This document shows, piece by piece, positions 25,112 through 37,690 of a stretch of 64,000 bases of DNA. The notes below the pieces were generated by a model. The model did no database searches and was not told where the DNA came from. It saw only the letters and a list, made by a program, of their open reading frames with translations. Within the stretch, counting starts at the first letter, position 1. Each line of letters opens with the position of its first letter. The translations under genes were made by a program, and so were the position numbers. The DNA comes from Glandiceps talaboti (Eukaryota; Hemichordata; Enteropneusta; Spengelidae): contig NC_135556.1 in NCBI RefSeq assembly GCF_964340395.1, forward strand, positions 21,831,723 to 21,895,722, in the 5' to 3' direction.

Positions 25112-28100
25112 TTCTTTTATTGGGCCTGACGATAAAATCTAGCAATGTTAATATTATTTAAGAATAAAGAATGTGTTATGTAGGTAAATTATCAACATAT
25201 GTGAGGATATACAGGTATAAAGGTCAAACGCTGGCGCCACTGCCACATTAACTTTGTTATTTAAACGTCAAAAACTTGAACGAGATTCCCTAAGGTAGTG
25301 TACAATTATTACCTTTTCAAATTGAATTATAATCTCTCTTGTAACCTTCAGTTATTGACCAACAAAGTACATTAATGAAAAAAGTTTAACAGTGTCTTAT
25401 CCCAATACCTTTTGTTCGAATCGATTTGTTTCAAAACAAGTTTAGTCATAAAGCCGATTTCTCGATCTTTAAAAGATTACAATATTTACTTAATGGCTTA
25501 CACGCTTCCGTAACATAGTTTATTTCAATTCAACACACTTTGGGAATTATTGCTTCATTTGTTTATCTATTTTCAATATTCTCAAATGATGACATGGGTT
25601 AACACATGAACACAGCTGTTGTACTGTCTGGTGTCCTTTAAAAAGCACAGTGGGATATTGATGTAGCTGTTACATAGCATCGAATGGTTAGTTTGTTTCC
25701 CTGCTAAGGTTCATCGGATTTTTTGAAAGCTTATTTGATGCAACTCTAAAGTAACCGAGATTGGGTTCGAACGTAATGTGTACTTAACTCATTTGACAAA
25801 TCAATCTCAATACATTCACTATGTATAATCGGTTCTATACATTTCTCGGCTACATTTTTTGATAGTCTTTATTGTACATTTTCTTGGGCTTTAAGGGCCC
25901 GAAGTACAAATTACGGCATTTTTTTACACGGTAAACCCAAACAAATATTACATTCAGTGACTAAAATTCGTTCCATTTGCCCGAGCAAATATAGTAGACT
26001 TCGGGTTTTTATATTGTGCTATTTTTACACCTAGCAAATTCGATTTTTTTCTAATTTTTAACAGTTCACATTACGTTTGATGCTCTGTAACCAAGTACTA
26101 GGTATGGTGAGAGAGCTGCAGAAGAAAGCGGTACATGAGTCAAAACAAAACATTGAGCACTTCATCTCAATCTGACACGTGACTATAAGTAACATTTTCA
26201 TATCCAATACTATAATATTGAGCAAACTGAACATCTCATCATATATTCAGTAATAGGCTCTTCAGATTATGTATATACTATAGATAAAGCATACTGTCTG
26301 TGCATATCAATACTTTAGCTTCTAGTTCGATACCTTCAGTGGTAATTCAATATTGTCTTCGCGATAAGTCCAGGAAAGAGTCAATCCATCGCGACTAGAT
26401 GAAGTAGATGTAAGTCGCATTATGACGTCGTAGCATCGGTTCAAAACCACCGTTACCTTTGCTAACGTCGAGAACAGTGTAATATTGCATGTCGATAATG
26501 AGTGCACCGTTTTATTCTTGGCTTGACGAATTCAGGGAATGTCAGTTGAAATAATGGTTATCCTAAATTGCACAATCGATAATTATAATCCAGATGAAAT
26601 TGGTGTTCAAGAATATTATGACATATGAGATTTCAAATTGTTAAATTGATATAAAAAGTAGGCTGATATTTGAAGGTATTGAAAGCATTTCCCCAGATTG
26701 GTCGCCAATGGGTTGGATATCATCTGCGGTGTGTTCAAAGTAAAGGTTCGTCAATTACGTATACCTTTCACATATTATAAGAATTATGTACGTGGATGGA
26801 AACATAATCCATAGTTCATTAAAGGGACTTCAACGAGTTTTTTGACTTTTTGTCGAAGTAATTGTAGCTGTATATTTCAATGACGATAGCATTTTTATTT
26901 AAAAAATGCTACATTGCATTTGTTTGGCTTGACAAATATATGAACAATAAAATTGTCGAATCTCTCTCGGCACGACAAAAAATGAAGTAAGATTATTAAG
27001 TTTTAATCCTCTGACCTGCCTGAAAAGGTAAGTTTGTTGTTACAAAAAAAATGCATGTGATTTGGCGACGGTCTCTGCTAATAAGATAAAAACAGCTGAC
27101 GCTGAGAATATGTAGCAATGTTGGTAAGATTATTGTAACGTCAAAAGATGAAAAGAAGCTGTGTTGGTATGATATTTGTAACGCAACACAGTAAGATCTA
27201 ACACTCTTAGTAACATATGTATTGGGCCAGACGATACCAAATGTACCAGTGTTAGTAAGAATGTGTTGGACCAGACGTTTTGTGTGTATTCTCGTGGATT
27301 CCATTCTAACAGAGTGTTTGTTCTACTCTGCTTGCTGAAAAAAAATTGAACATCTCACCCTACTTGTATAATTAAATACCTGATATTCAAGCACCGCTTC
27401 GATGCCAAACTTAGCATTCATCCTAAAGTCCAGAACACCTCTATTACGTCACCAACTGTGTTAACATTGCTTGAAGACGATGCTAACCCCATCGAATGCA
27501 TGATGTAATTAACCTTCGCTTTTATATGTAATAATCTCTAACCCTAAGTGTCACTTTTCTGCTTCATTTTTTTGGGGGGAGGGGGGGGGTTACTAACCTG
27601 GGTAAACATTTATATTGGGCCAAGTCTTGCCGGGAAGTTTGTGTTATCCAAGCAAATGAGTTTCTAGTGTGATACACTAAAACATAATATGACAACAACT
27701 AAAAACAAAAAGGGCCTTCAATGATTTGACTTTTCACATTGATACACCACCTCATGTTTGAGTTTTCAAAGGATCGGTTACCGTTACACAATATGAACTC
27801 TATATTGTATGGATGGATAACAGTAGCAGGTACAAAGGACCCACGCACAAAAACGATATTCACAACTCAAAGGATGTAGTTCCATTGATTGGCATATTAA
27901 TTTCATGCTATGCCATCTTTCCTCAGACTTCATGTCTATGTGTGTATCTTATTTCTGTCAACCCATACTACTTGACGTGTGGAATTCCGCACCATGTTGT
28001 TACTTTGCCATTAGCTACATGTCAGTACTTACAAACGTATCGTATGACTGTCAACAGTGTCAATAAAGCGGATTGTACATGTTGCATTTTCAATATGTTG

Positions 28101-28935
28101 TTATTTGTGTGCGTGCTCTGTGTTTTTAGCAACTACTAGTCTAGACAACAGCTTAGCCATTACAACTCACTATCAAATGTCCTTCCAATATTCGGTTTAT
28201 TCTAAATCATGAAGGTAACCTTAAGACCACAGACTTCAATCCAATCATTTGACACAAATAAGAAATGAAACGAAACCATAGTATTGTGATGTCACGGTAA
28301 TGCTTTTCAAGTTCTACAACGTGTATTAAAAGCATTATTGAATAAGAAGGCGATGGACGATATGTGGAGAACTCAAACATACGCTTTTTCGTAAATCTAA
28401 GTCAAATTCTGTAGTTTCGATTTTCCAGGATCAGTCTGAGTCAGTAAGCATTAAGCTTAGCAAATGTTAAGTGTTAACACTGAGCTCTAATCTCAAATCA
28501 AATTGCTGAAATCGCTGTGGTAAATGGGAATTTCAAATAAACATTGTATCTCGTCAAACCTGGTTAATCTGGTTTCGTTTCACTGAATGTGAATGCAGCG
28601 ACTAAATGCAGCGGTGACTCAATCGAACAGGTAATACATAAACATGCTGACGAGACGTTACTTTCTAATCCAAATTACATTAGGAGGAAGTAATACAACA
28701 GTTTATGTATGTGTTGCTCATTAATGCACTTGTTTGCGCCATTTTCCCCAAAAGACTTCATTATGTCTTTAGCAGCTGCCGCCTTAAATGTCTCGTTTAC
28801 GCCCTCTGAATTACTTCTACCATATAGAACACACTAGCATTTATTGAGGAAAAAATATTTGAATAACGAACAGTTGCTTCGGAACTCCGGAGTATGCATT
28901 ACATGCTTGTCAGGATTTCTAGAGGAAGTCTGGTT
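25112..28935. other. Gene-free stretch
   Basis: No gene recognised. ORFs of 102 (26996-27304, minus) and 108 codons (27813-28139, plus) show no domain. At 25857-25905, read on the minus strand, GGGCCCTTAAAGCCC is followed by ACAATAAAG. That could be the 3' end of a retroelement, but nothing upstream supports it. A poly-G run lies near 27576-27590. Confidence 0.4.
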
Positions 28936-29168
28936 TAATAATAATAATCTTTATTTATACTGGATAGTTCTTTAAGCATATAAACACTTGTCTCCATCCC
29001 TCATGGGTCCAGTGTTAATGCAGGAGGAAATCGGAGTTCGGTAGAGTCAAACTGAACGACGCTCTTCTTACTTACAGCGTGGTAAATTTAATCGAACCCT
29101 GAATGGGGTTCGAACCCCGACCATATAGTGGTAAGAGTAAGGGGTTTAACCACTCGGCGACCGACAAC
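28936..29168 (-). mobile_element. tRNA-derived SINE
   Basis: On the minus strand the element begins GTTGTCGGTCGCCGAGTGG. It carries an A box (CGCCGAGTGGTTAA, complement of 29146-29159) and a B box (GGTTCGAACCCC, within 29105-29118). This resembles a class II (Ser/Leu-type) tRNA head. A ~150 bp tRNA-unrelated body follows, then AAATAAAG and an ATT-repeat tail (28936-28950). The order of head, body and simple-repeat tail is diagnostic of a SINE. The body includes ATGAGGGATGGAGACAAGTG and may be family-specific. No target-site duplication could be settled by eye. Confidence 0.8.
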
Positions 29169-30640
29169 CCGCTGACAACTTTTGGCTTCTATATAAACAT
29201 ACTCTATCGATTGTCTTTAATAGTACATTTAGCTCTGTCAACATAAAATAGCAAGATGAACTTCAACACTGCTAGCTGTCTTTAAGTACGGTACGGTACG
29301 ATATGTTACATGTACAACCAAATAAACTAAAGTATATCTTCTATTTGTGTCTCACTCCATCCATCACTATAATTTTCTCCAACCTCTACTTTCCCTATCT
29401 TTCTATCTCAAAGGTACCCTTTAATGAACTTTAGTTCAGTGAGGCAAAATAACAATCATAGACTAATCACATTGTATATAAAGTAGACAAATTTCATTAC
29501 TTTTAAAGTGCGGTTAACCCAACCACCTAATATTTAATCAAGCCAGGATAAAATATCTTAGACTATCGTTTGTTAAAACTGAAATCCTTCTTTCAAAACT
29601 GGAAAGAATTGTAATCCTTCAACAGAGTTATACCACTTTTCAAATTGCTTGTTCACAGCATTTTGGGCATTGATTCATACACGAAAGGGCTTTAGCTTGT
29701 TAGATATAATCTGCACTTGCCAGCGGTTCACAATTGATGTCGACAACACAGTGATTGAATGAGAATAAGTCGATATGAAAGCCGTATTTTAAAATGGAAA
29801 TCAATATCAGCAGTATCTGTGGTCACATATTAAATCTTAATGAGACAATCATTGCTTCAGGATTGTTAGACATGAAATGGACCAGCTATAGTTACTTCTT
29901 ATTTATAGACTTTAAAGGTTACCATATGCACACCTTAGAGTAACTAGATTGATGAATAAATCTCATCTAGCATCAACTTGTTCAGGATCGATACATTACA
30001 ATTATCTCAATAACCTATACAAACTATAGGTAAGCAAAGCTGCGGGGAAAAGTGCTTTCAAGAGTACATATTGGAAACCTTTTTAGTAACTAAACATATT
30101 ATAAATATCTCAGGAAGTTTCTCTCCTTTAAGTTCTCATTGAAAGTGAAGCAGTCGAGAAAGTTCTCTTTATACAAATAGTTTCATCATACATGCAATTT
30201 CTCTTTTCACAAGGTCGACATATTTCCCTGTTCGTTTAATTATTCTGTAGCATTACAATTTACTGTTGGGTGGTCTAGGAAATCGTTTCTCGCCTCATCT
30301 ATGTAACAATAAAAACCTGTCTGGCTGCTAAACGCACTCTTTAAACGCACAAGCTTGTTTCATGGCATTGATATCCTGGTTACCATCTATACTCTGTCAG
30401 AATAAAATGGCGATTCAAGGTCAAGATTATCACTTACCAAACGCACTCGACGTCACTTCCGTTGAGGGTGTATTTCCTTTTCGTAATAGCTTCTTTTCAT
30501 ATTCCGTAGATTGTAAATATCCATATATAGTACATAATCATGAGTATGTGTCAGTCGTATTTCACACTTCGCCTAATCAGTTACAGTATTTCTTCAATTC
30601 TTCATTTGTTTACTTGCCTGTTCATTTGTTTATGTTTTAC
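29169..30640. other. Gene-free stretch
   Basis: No gene recognised. The 128-codon ORF starting at 30362 (plus) runs into the TATG microsatellite and its C-terminus is repeat translation. Its first 90 codons match no known domain. Confidence 0.4.
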
Positions 30641-30681
30641 CTCCCATACGGGGGTGTAATATTATGTTTTGTGTGTCTTTG

Positions 30682-30808
30682 TGTATGTATGTATGTATGT
30701 ATGTATGTATGTATGTATGTATGTATGTATGTATGTGTGTGTATGTAGGTATGTAGGTATGTATGTACATTGTATGTATGTATGTATGTATGTATGTATG
30801 TATGTATG
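30682..30808. repeat. (TATG)n microsatellite
   Basis: About 127 bp of TATG repeats with interruptions near 30734-30770 (TGTG, TAGG and ACAT variants). Long overlapping ORFs on both strands are repeat translations. Confidence 0.97.
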
Positions 30809-30916
30809 TGGACACAATATCTCAAAAATTACATCATCGATTCTGATGAAACTGATTCTGATGAAACTGATTATTAGACTGTGATAAACATCCAATGGTC
30901 ATTAATTAGTTATTAT

Positions 30917-30917
30917 T

Positions 30918-31012
<95 letters not shown>

Positions 31013-31030
31013 GATTATTATTATTATTAT
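30917..31030. repeat. (ATC)n then (ATT)n tract, LINE tail
   Basis: A short ATC array passes into about 80 bp of ATT repeats with one GAT interruption. On the minus strand the ATT part follows the LINE 3' sequence GTTGTCCGAATTAAAGACAA, so it is best read as the LINE's expanded 3' simple-repeat tail. Confidence 0.8.
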
Positions 31031-31462
31031 TGTCTTTAATTCGGACAACGTCCATATATAATATATGTTACAGAAAAGCTACATGACTGATGTTCTTTAA
31101 TATAAGAATCTCCCATAATTCCACTATATGGGATCTGAAATACAGTAAATCACATGTACATCTAACTATGCTGTCACAACTTACTGAGAGTCGTCTTCTC
31201 AAACTAAACACTTGCTTTCTCATCAGGGCATCAAACGTATACGTATACATCCTATTCGATACGAACATAAAGCTTGCACTACTTCGTTTATTATAACCTA
31301 ACAATAGGCGTGCAGCATTGTTATATGTAACTTTCAATTTTCTCATTATCCTTTCCGTATGATTGAGCCATAGTGGCCCTCCATACAACTGGTAGAAATA
31401 TGCTTTAAACAAAATACACTTCACATTAAAGGTACATTTTGAGAATGTTCTCACAAGCACAA
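31031..31462 (-). mobile_element. CR1-like non-LTR retrotransposon 3' fragment
   Basis: The minus-strand frame at 31068-31460 (130 codons) reads like the extreme C-terminal part of reverse-transcriptase ORF2 proteins of CR1/L2-like LINEs. It has an aromatic-rich YGGPLW segment, then KLKVTYNNAARLLLGY, then SSASFMFV, FDALMRK and a hydrophobic segment with VSCDSIV. In these elements the region follows the catalytic core and precedes the stop by about 60-80 residues. The catalytic core and endonuclease are absent, so the copy is 5'-truncated at about 31462. After the stop a short 3' UTR ends ATTAAAGACAA and an AAT-repeat tail. It lies inside the composite element, between the microsatellite and the tandem monomers. 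Confidence 0.75.
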
Positions 31463-31463
31463 T

Positions 31464-32060
31464 GAACGGTTTTTAGTAAGTAGGCTATATCATTGGAACG
31501 CACACTTCAAATTCAATATAATTTAGTACATTAACCATAACAATACGCATGTGTCCTATAAGGTTTGTTGATTTAGCTTGAAGCTTTTTATGATTAATTT
31601 GCGTAATTAATGACTTTCGGTAATTAGGCTTTATGTTAAGAATGTAAGCCTCAAATTTCATAGACTTTGGTGCATATACCAACCATAACAATGCGCACAG
31701 GTTTGTTGTCATAGCCTTTACTTTTAATCAATAATTTGAATAATTAATGATCTTCAGTAATTAAGCTATATCTGTGGAATGCACGCTTCAAATTATATAT
31801 AATTTAGCACATAAATCAACCATGGCAAAGCGCACATATCCTCTAAAGCCTGTTGATATACTTTTTAATTTTAATGACTAATTTGCATAATAGGATATTT
31901 ATTAAGAATGCAAACTTCAAATTTCAGATAATGTAATACATGTATTCATGGTAAAGAAGTACATGTGTCAATTATAAGCTATATGGTTAATATGCATAAT
32001 CAATGATTTCTTAATAATTAGGCAATATGTTAACTTCATATTTCATTTAGTTTCATATAA
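31464..32060 (+). repeat. Four to five diverged ~125-145 bp tandem monomers
   Basis: The landmark GTAATTAGGCTATAT, or a variant, recurs at 31476, 31620, 31757, about 31889 and 32014. Each is followed by GAATGCAAACTTCAAATT, then ATAATTTAGTACATAAA, AACCATAACAATGCGCA and ATTTGCATAATTAATGA, with substitutions and deletions. Intervals shrink from 144 to about 125 bp. The first monomer is cut at its left by the LINE fragment. Confidence 0.85.
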
Positions 32061-32164
32061 TTAATTTTCAAATGAAGTGGTATATCATGTATAATAGCTA
32101 GAATTTTACATTCCAACAATATGTGTACGCCCAAAAATCTATGCCATTTTGCCCTTACGGGAGG

Positions 32165-33508
32165 CATTCTGGTCTCTAAAAATGTATATGCTGAGGAAAG
32201 TTCATTTACCTCGCAGTTTCAAAGTCAGCAGACTTGTCTCTGGAGAAAGTTCACTAGATAGCATCCAAGTCGAATAGACAGAATAACTGCTGAGTGATGT
32301 CTAATGGAACTTTGGTGTTTTGAAAGAAAGTCTCATTCAATTTCCTTTCCTTTGTGATAGCTTATAGATAAAAGATACCACGTTGTCAGTATAAGGCAAT
32401 ATCGTATGGTATTTTCGTATGATACAAAAAGTGTATTGATACGATACATTAGGATGAACAACAAAAGCATTTTTCATGGATATAAGTCATCATTTGACAT
32501 TCAAACGACTCAAATAAAACGCAAAATGCATGCACATCGCATATTTGCAGTAAAAGAACGAACATCGGGCTCTAGTGGACATGAATGCACACGTACAGGC
32601 CTTTTTATATATTTTCAACTGCTCAATTAAAGTTTTGTAAATAGTTTACGCAGAAAATTGGAAAGGGAATTCCCAATTGCGCAAATTAAGGAGTGGGGGT
32701 TTGATGAGAGATAAACACTAATTTCAAATGAATATTATTGATTCGGATAGATTACACCTAAATGGTAATGGACAGTTATATAATAAAGTTCATTACAGTG
32801 TCTTGATTATGTCTAGGAGCCTGGCTTTGTCGGTGTTTGTATAGAGGTCGATATGTAAATGAAACTGCCGAAAGAGCTATCCCATGCATACTAATATATG
32901 TTGTCAAAACTAATGAGTGTGCATATGCGTGACATAAGTACTATTGTGTCAGTACGTTCAGCTTCCTATTAAAGTAAAGTTGATCAAAAAAGTCAAAAAA
33001 CAACTAAACCTTTGCAGGTGTTGCATACTAATTTCCAAATAAAACGTATATCCGTACATCAAGGAATATAGGGGAACCTATATCCGTTTGTCACTTGACC
33101 AAAAGGGCAATACATTGACAGTGATGTGATTAGTAAGAGTTTCTTTTTTCAATTCGTCAATTAGAACTTGTGAGCTTGCTAATATTTGTGAGTGGTACAT
33201 AAAGACAATCAATATATGAATGCTGTACAACTTACATCTTAAATCCCATCACATACCTTTATTCGTGACTTGAGCACTTTCAGATACGTATGGATATTTA
33301 TCATCATAACACATCGCATTCTTAGAACCTTCTGTGATTGGCTTAGATCGCACCACGCGGTATGAACTATTGGCCCATACTGACCCTAATTTGCATATAG
33401 GTCAATATTTGCGTTCTATTTTCCCTATGACAATATTCAAGTAGGCGTAAGTAGCGGGAAGTATCACTAGGGATTTGTTTAGACTATAGGAAGCATATAT
33501 GAGACTGA
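32165..33508. other. Gene-free stretch
   Basis: No gene recognised. ORFs are below 75 codons and carry no domain. Confidence 0.4.
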
Positions 33509-34119
33509 GAATGTGATGTGCTATAAAACACTTATTACCTTGTCTTACACTAATATTACCCCTGATATTCCGTAAATAAAAGCCGTCGTGCTGTTATGTA
33601 GCAATTATTTCCCTCGGCTTTCAGCGTTGGGGAAATAGTTGCTACATAACAACCCTCGTGGTAATAGACGTCTACTGGTGCCCTCATAGCCAGGCAATAA
33701 ATGTATAATAGTGACCTAAATTTACATATGGCGGGTACTATTCACTCAATGGCAGCCCTGTATTTCAATGTAAAATGTCAAGATTTTGTATTTACATCAC
33801 ACAGATAGACTTTAAAAGAATTGTTGACGGCAAGGATGGAAAAAAAAACAAAGCAATTAGGTCGGTTTATGAAAAGAGGAGACAGAGAAATAAATAGTCG
33901 TAGACCTGTGTTCAGTCATCAGTCATGGTTTATAGGCATCAGTTATGTGAAATGTCTGCATAATGTGATGTGTTGTAAAACACTTTTACCTGACTATATT
34001 GGGTAGAGAGACGTCATTATCACTCGTGTTGTTATGCAACAGATATTTGTCCATAGAAACCACCACATGGTGTAATAGACGTCTTCTTGTGACCCCGTGT
34101 CCAGTCACGTACTAAATGT
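33509..34119 (+). repeat. Two diverged direct copies, one with a hairpin
   Basis: 33509-33704 and 33962-34119 share AATGTGATGTG.T.TAAAACACTT at their start, CGTG.TGTTATG in the middle, and GTAATAGACGTCT.CT.GTG near the end. Only the first copy holds a strong hairpin at 33593-33650. Its arms are GTTATGTAGCAATTATTTCCC and the near-perfect inverse ending TTGCTACATAAC, around a 15-base loop. The stretch between the copies holds a 61-codon ORF with no domain. Confidence 0.65.
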
Positions 34120-34145
34120 TATCTGGAATAGGGTATAGATGGCAA

Positions 34146-34233
34146 ATACATACATACATACATACATACATACATACATACATACATACATACATACATA
34201 CATACATAATATACAAATACACACACACACACA

Positions 34234-34264
<31 letters not shown>
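34146..34264. repeat. Compound microsatellite (CATA)n-(AC)n-(TC)n
   Basis: About 63 bp of CATA repeats, then a short AT-rich link, then AC (34218-34236) and TC (34236-34264) dinucleotide runs. Confidence 0.97.
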
Positions 34265-34267
<3 letters not shown>

Positions 34268-37063
34268 AACATTGCCTCGTCATCATCAAACGTAATCTGG
34301 TCTTCATGACATGCATACAGAGGAAAGCATCTAGTACTAGTAAAACCTTTCATCAAGAACATTCTCAACACCTTCCATCATGTTTTTAGGGGAGTTGAAA
34401 ACAATGTCGACATACTTATCTTTTAGTTCTTGCCCATAGCGTCAGTTATCAATATCCGCATCATAAACTACAACAGTACTCTGCCACAACACAGTTTTAT
34501 TGAGGTGATTAAATCAATATCCTTAGTCGTACCAAATATATTGGCATTTCATTTCCGACACTCAATATGTCAGCGCCTGTTATTATTTTCCCCAATGTAT
34601 AGTTGATATGTATCGAACTTTACGAGGTGCATTTTAGGGTCTCAAGATATGTATATTAAAAGTTACGTGTGCCAAAAACATTTTATGCACGCAAGAAAGA
34701 CAAATGGCACTTTATAAATCATTAAGAATCATTCAATAACATGAAGGATTAACACAAAAGTAAATCAATGCTCTATAAGTAGAAAGCCGGGTGTGCTTAA
34801 TCCTAAAAGGGTATTCATATCGATGCATTAGGCATGTACATTTAGAAACAATTTTGATATTAGGAAGTAATCATGCATGGATATATAATATATCATTAAA
34901 TTGACTGTGTATCAGTTGTCGATCGTTAAATGTTGCTTATTATTGCAGAATTACCGTCAATTGTAATATCTAGCCTAATTGGAGTTTCGGTAATTTGATA
35001 TCAGCGTAATTGCTGTTATTGTATATATAGTTAATACCCTACAGAGTTTTTAGAATGCAATTGTGTTTTATTCAGGCAATGTTATTACTCTGGAAATAAG
35101 ACTTTTATATCTGTAACCTTATTACATGTGAAAAGGTACAGTCCTTCAGTAAATGGATGTCATTGTGTATGATAGGCGTTCTGTGATATATTTATTGGGC
35201 ATACAAATCTAAATTAAATATCTTTTATTTAAATCTATACACCCTATCTCATGTTTGACATTCTATTGATTGTCCATGTGCACGGAATATATCAAGATTG
35301 GATATGTGCCTTGTATAAACCGGAGATTATATTCACTATTTCAAACACGTATTTAAACTCCTATCAGTATTCACATCGCTTCTCCTAGCTTTTAAGCAAA
35401 ATATTTTATTTAACTTCAGACAACTTATTCACAATACTGAAATTTATTGTGAATTCTTCAAGTCACAATTATTTTATTTTATTCTCATGCTGAACAGGTG
35501 ATGAGTAGTAAAGGTGACTTCATTGTAGTCATATTTACGTAACAGGTTAGCGCTATATTCCTATGCATGAGGGGATTAAAGTTGTGATATTTGGGTGCAA
35601 TTTGCTCGATCAAATGTATATTGCTTTTGACAGTTCAATAGCTGTCGATGACACTGTGTGAATAAATGTAACATCGTCTCACTGAATGTGTCAAACGTAC
35701 GTGGAAAAAAACATTTTCTGAAGTTGTCGAGGCTACCGGTAAAAACCCTCATTACGGTGCATTCAGAGCGTGTGAAAGGCGTACGCACAATCAATCGACG
35801 TGTGGTTATTGCGTCTATAAACCTTTCTCTCTGAGATTATATGTCTATATTGTTCCGGAAATTACGAAAGCGTAGTGCCAACAATCGTCACGATAGTGAA
35901 AGGTTTGGGTATCTAAATCAAAATATGGCGATCTAAAAAGTATTAAAGTGTAGTGTAGGCTGTAATTGGAGTTTTTAATACACCTCTCCAAGGTAGGTTA
36001 GTTAGAGCAAAATTGTCGACTCGCTTTCTTTTTCGGAAATTATTGTAAATGTATAGGATATGAAATGAGTTTAGATGATTGAAAAGGTATTGCGTGCACG
36101 AAATTTCTTCAGTGAATCCATCTCCGTCGAAATCGATAGTCACCCCTTTGTCACAATTGTTATCAGTCTTTACTCAATTCCTGCTTCAATATATCTATTT
36201 CCCAATCAGCGATGATTTTATTGGGAAGCTCTAACTGCACACCACAAACTGCCCTGTGCAATATTTCGCTATTTTTTCGCTAAGTATATACATGTAGGGA
36301 GTATTATACTTACACTGAGTGGAGGGTAGTTGGAGGGGGTGAAGGTCTTAGAAAAATCGCGAACTCTAATTTGTCAATCATGTGCCGATTAAGTATTAAA
36401 TGTATTCATAAATTATTTACAATTAGAGATGGCATTTATCAACATTTGTTACAGTTGACTGCAAATGTTTACAAATTTAAAGTGTTTTGTGTTAAAAGTT
36501 AAATGATTTTAATGCAAAGATCATTTTTAATCAGTCAATCATAGAGTAGTTGTAAATGAATAGTATAGAACTACTATAAATATATTATAACACGGCAGGG
36601 ACTGTAGTGAATCTTCACATGGTATTAAACTTGTATATACCTCGGACTGGGTATACACTGCAATATTTGACAACATTTTCCCTAATTTGAAATTTAATTT
36701 GCACAAACATGCTCGCTCTTACCCATGCCTGTACAGCTGCATGGCTTTTGTCGCCTGTGACCAGGCCAAGTCGACGTCATCACTTAGTATGCAATGGCAT
36801 CGCCTGGTACAAATGTGGTAGGAAAATACTGAAAGCGGTAATGGCTTGCTGAAAGGTTTATACGACATGTATTTTAAATTAAAGGCATTGTACTATTTCC
36901 CAAGAGACCTTTGTTTCAGTGCAGTGAACCGGATATTACAACCTAGTAAACAAACACTCAATATATACGAACATCAAACAGGAAACGCGATATTCCGCAA
37001 TACTATTACTCGGTTCATGTATTCTTTTGTTGTGAATGGAGCATTATATAATGTAATACATTA
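34265..37063. other. Gene-free stretch
   Basis: No gene recognised. The 105-codon ORF at 36846-37163 (plus) ends in the TATG array, and its unique first part has no domain. The segment 36715-36810 is locally GC-richer and contains GACGTCATCAC, a CRE half-site context. Confidence 0.4.
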
Positions 37064-37134
37064 CATGCATGTATGTATGCATGTATGTATGCATGTATGT
37101 ATGTATGTATGTATGTATGTATGTATGTATGTAT
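37064..37134. repeat. (TATG)n microsatellite
   Basis: About 70 bp of TATG repeats with early TGCATG variants. Confidence 0.95.
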
Positions 37135-37439
37135 ACCTCAATGGAGAGTCAGATATTATATAATCTATCTACCTCAGTCTAGGCTCTACATCAATAAATG
37201 ATATGATATAATTTAATCTATCTATGTCTTGGTATCTATACTAAAATGTATAGTAAGATTGTGTGATCTATACCTCAATGTATGGTAAGATATTATGTGA
37301 TCTATACCTCAAAGTATATTGTTGGATATTAGATAATCTATGTTTCTCAATGTAGGCTCTATAAACAGTTAGATATAATGTAATATATATACCTCAATAT
37401 ATAGACATATATAATTTGAAGTCATATATAATATATCTA

Positions 37440-37521
<82 letters not shown>

Positions 37522-37690
37522 TTATATATAAGATATTAAGATATTATATAATCTAGCCACGCTTCAATCGATAGTAAGATATCATGAAATCTATCTTTAC
37601 CTCAATATATAGTAAGATATAATTTAATTTATCTATATTTCCGTGTATGGTAATTATGACATTACCTGTATCTCAATGCAAAGTATATTG
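37130..37690 (+). repeat. Degenerate ~45-60 bp tandem repeat
   Basis: Variants of CTATACCTCAATGTATGGTA followed by AGATATTATATAATCTAT recur about ten times, for example near 37134, 37270, 37305, 37390, 37598 and 37670. Copies differ by many substitutions and indels. An expanded AT array at 37443-37514 sits inside the field and may have grown from one unit's ATATAT core. Confidence 0.75.
37443..37514. repeat. (AT)n microsatellite
   Basis: About 72 bp of uninterrupted AT dinucleotides within the degenerate tandem field. Confidence 0.97.

Larger units (their letters stand above)
30641..32163. mobile_element. Pearl/Helentron-like composite element
   Basis: Outer boundaries are a short imperfect inverted repeat: CTCCCATACGGG at 30641-30652 and CCCTTACGGGAG at 32152-32163, matching at 10 of 12 bases. 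Inside, in order, are a TATG array, the segment GGACACAATATCTCAAAAAT, an inserted LINE fragment, four to five diverged 125-145 bp tandem monomers, and a unique right end. A tetranucleotide array next to ~150-bp core repeats between short conserved ends is the layout of the pearl/CvA class of non-autonomous elements described in bivalves and later linked to Helentrons. The family assignment rests on this layout and not on a database match. There is no Rep/helicase ORF. Confidence 0.5.

Noticed and set aside
29105-29160. Functional tRNA gene on the minus strand
   Set aside because: A and B boxes are present, but the acceptor stem does not pair and the sequence continues into a SINE body and tail.
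30630-30895. Overlapping 60-77 codon ORFs on both strands (Tyr-Val-Cys-Met and His-Thr-Tyr-Ile repeats)
   Set aside because: They are translations of the TATG microsatellite in several frames.
31464-32060. Coding tandem repeat protein
   Set aside because: Monomers have stops in every frame and indels that are not multiples of three.
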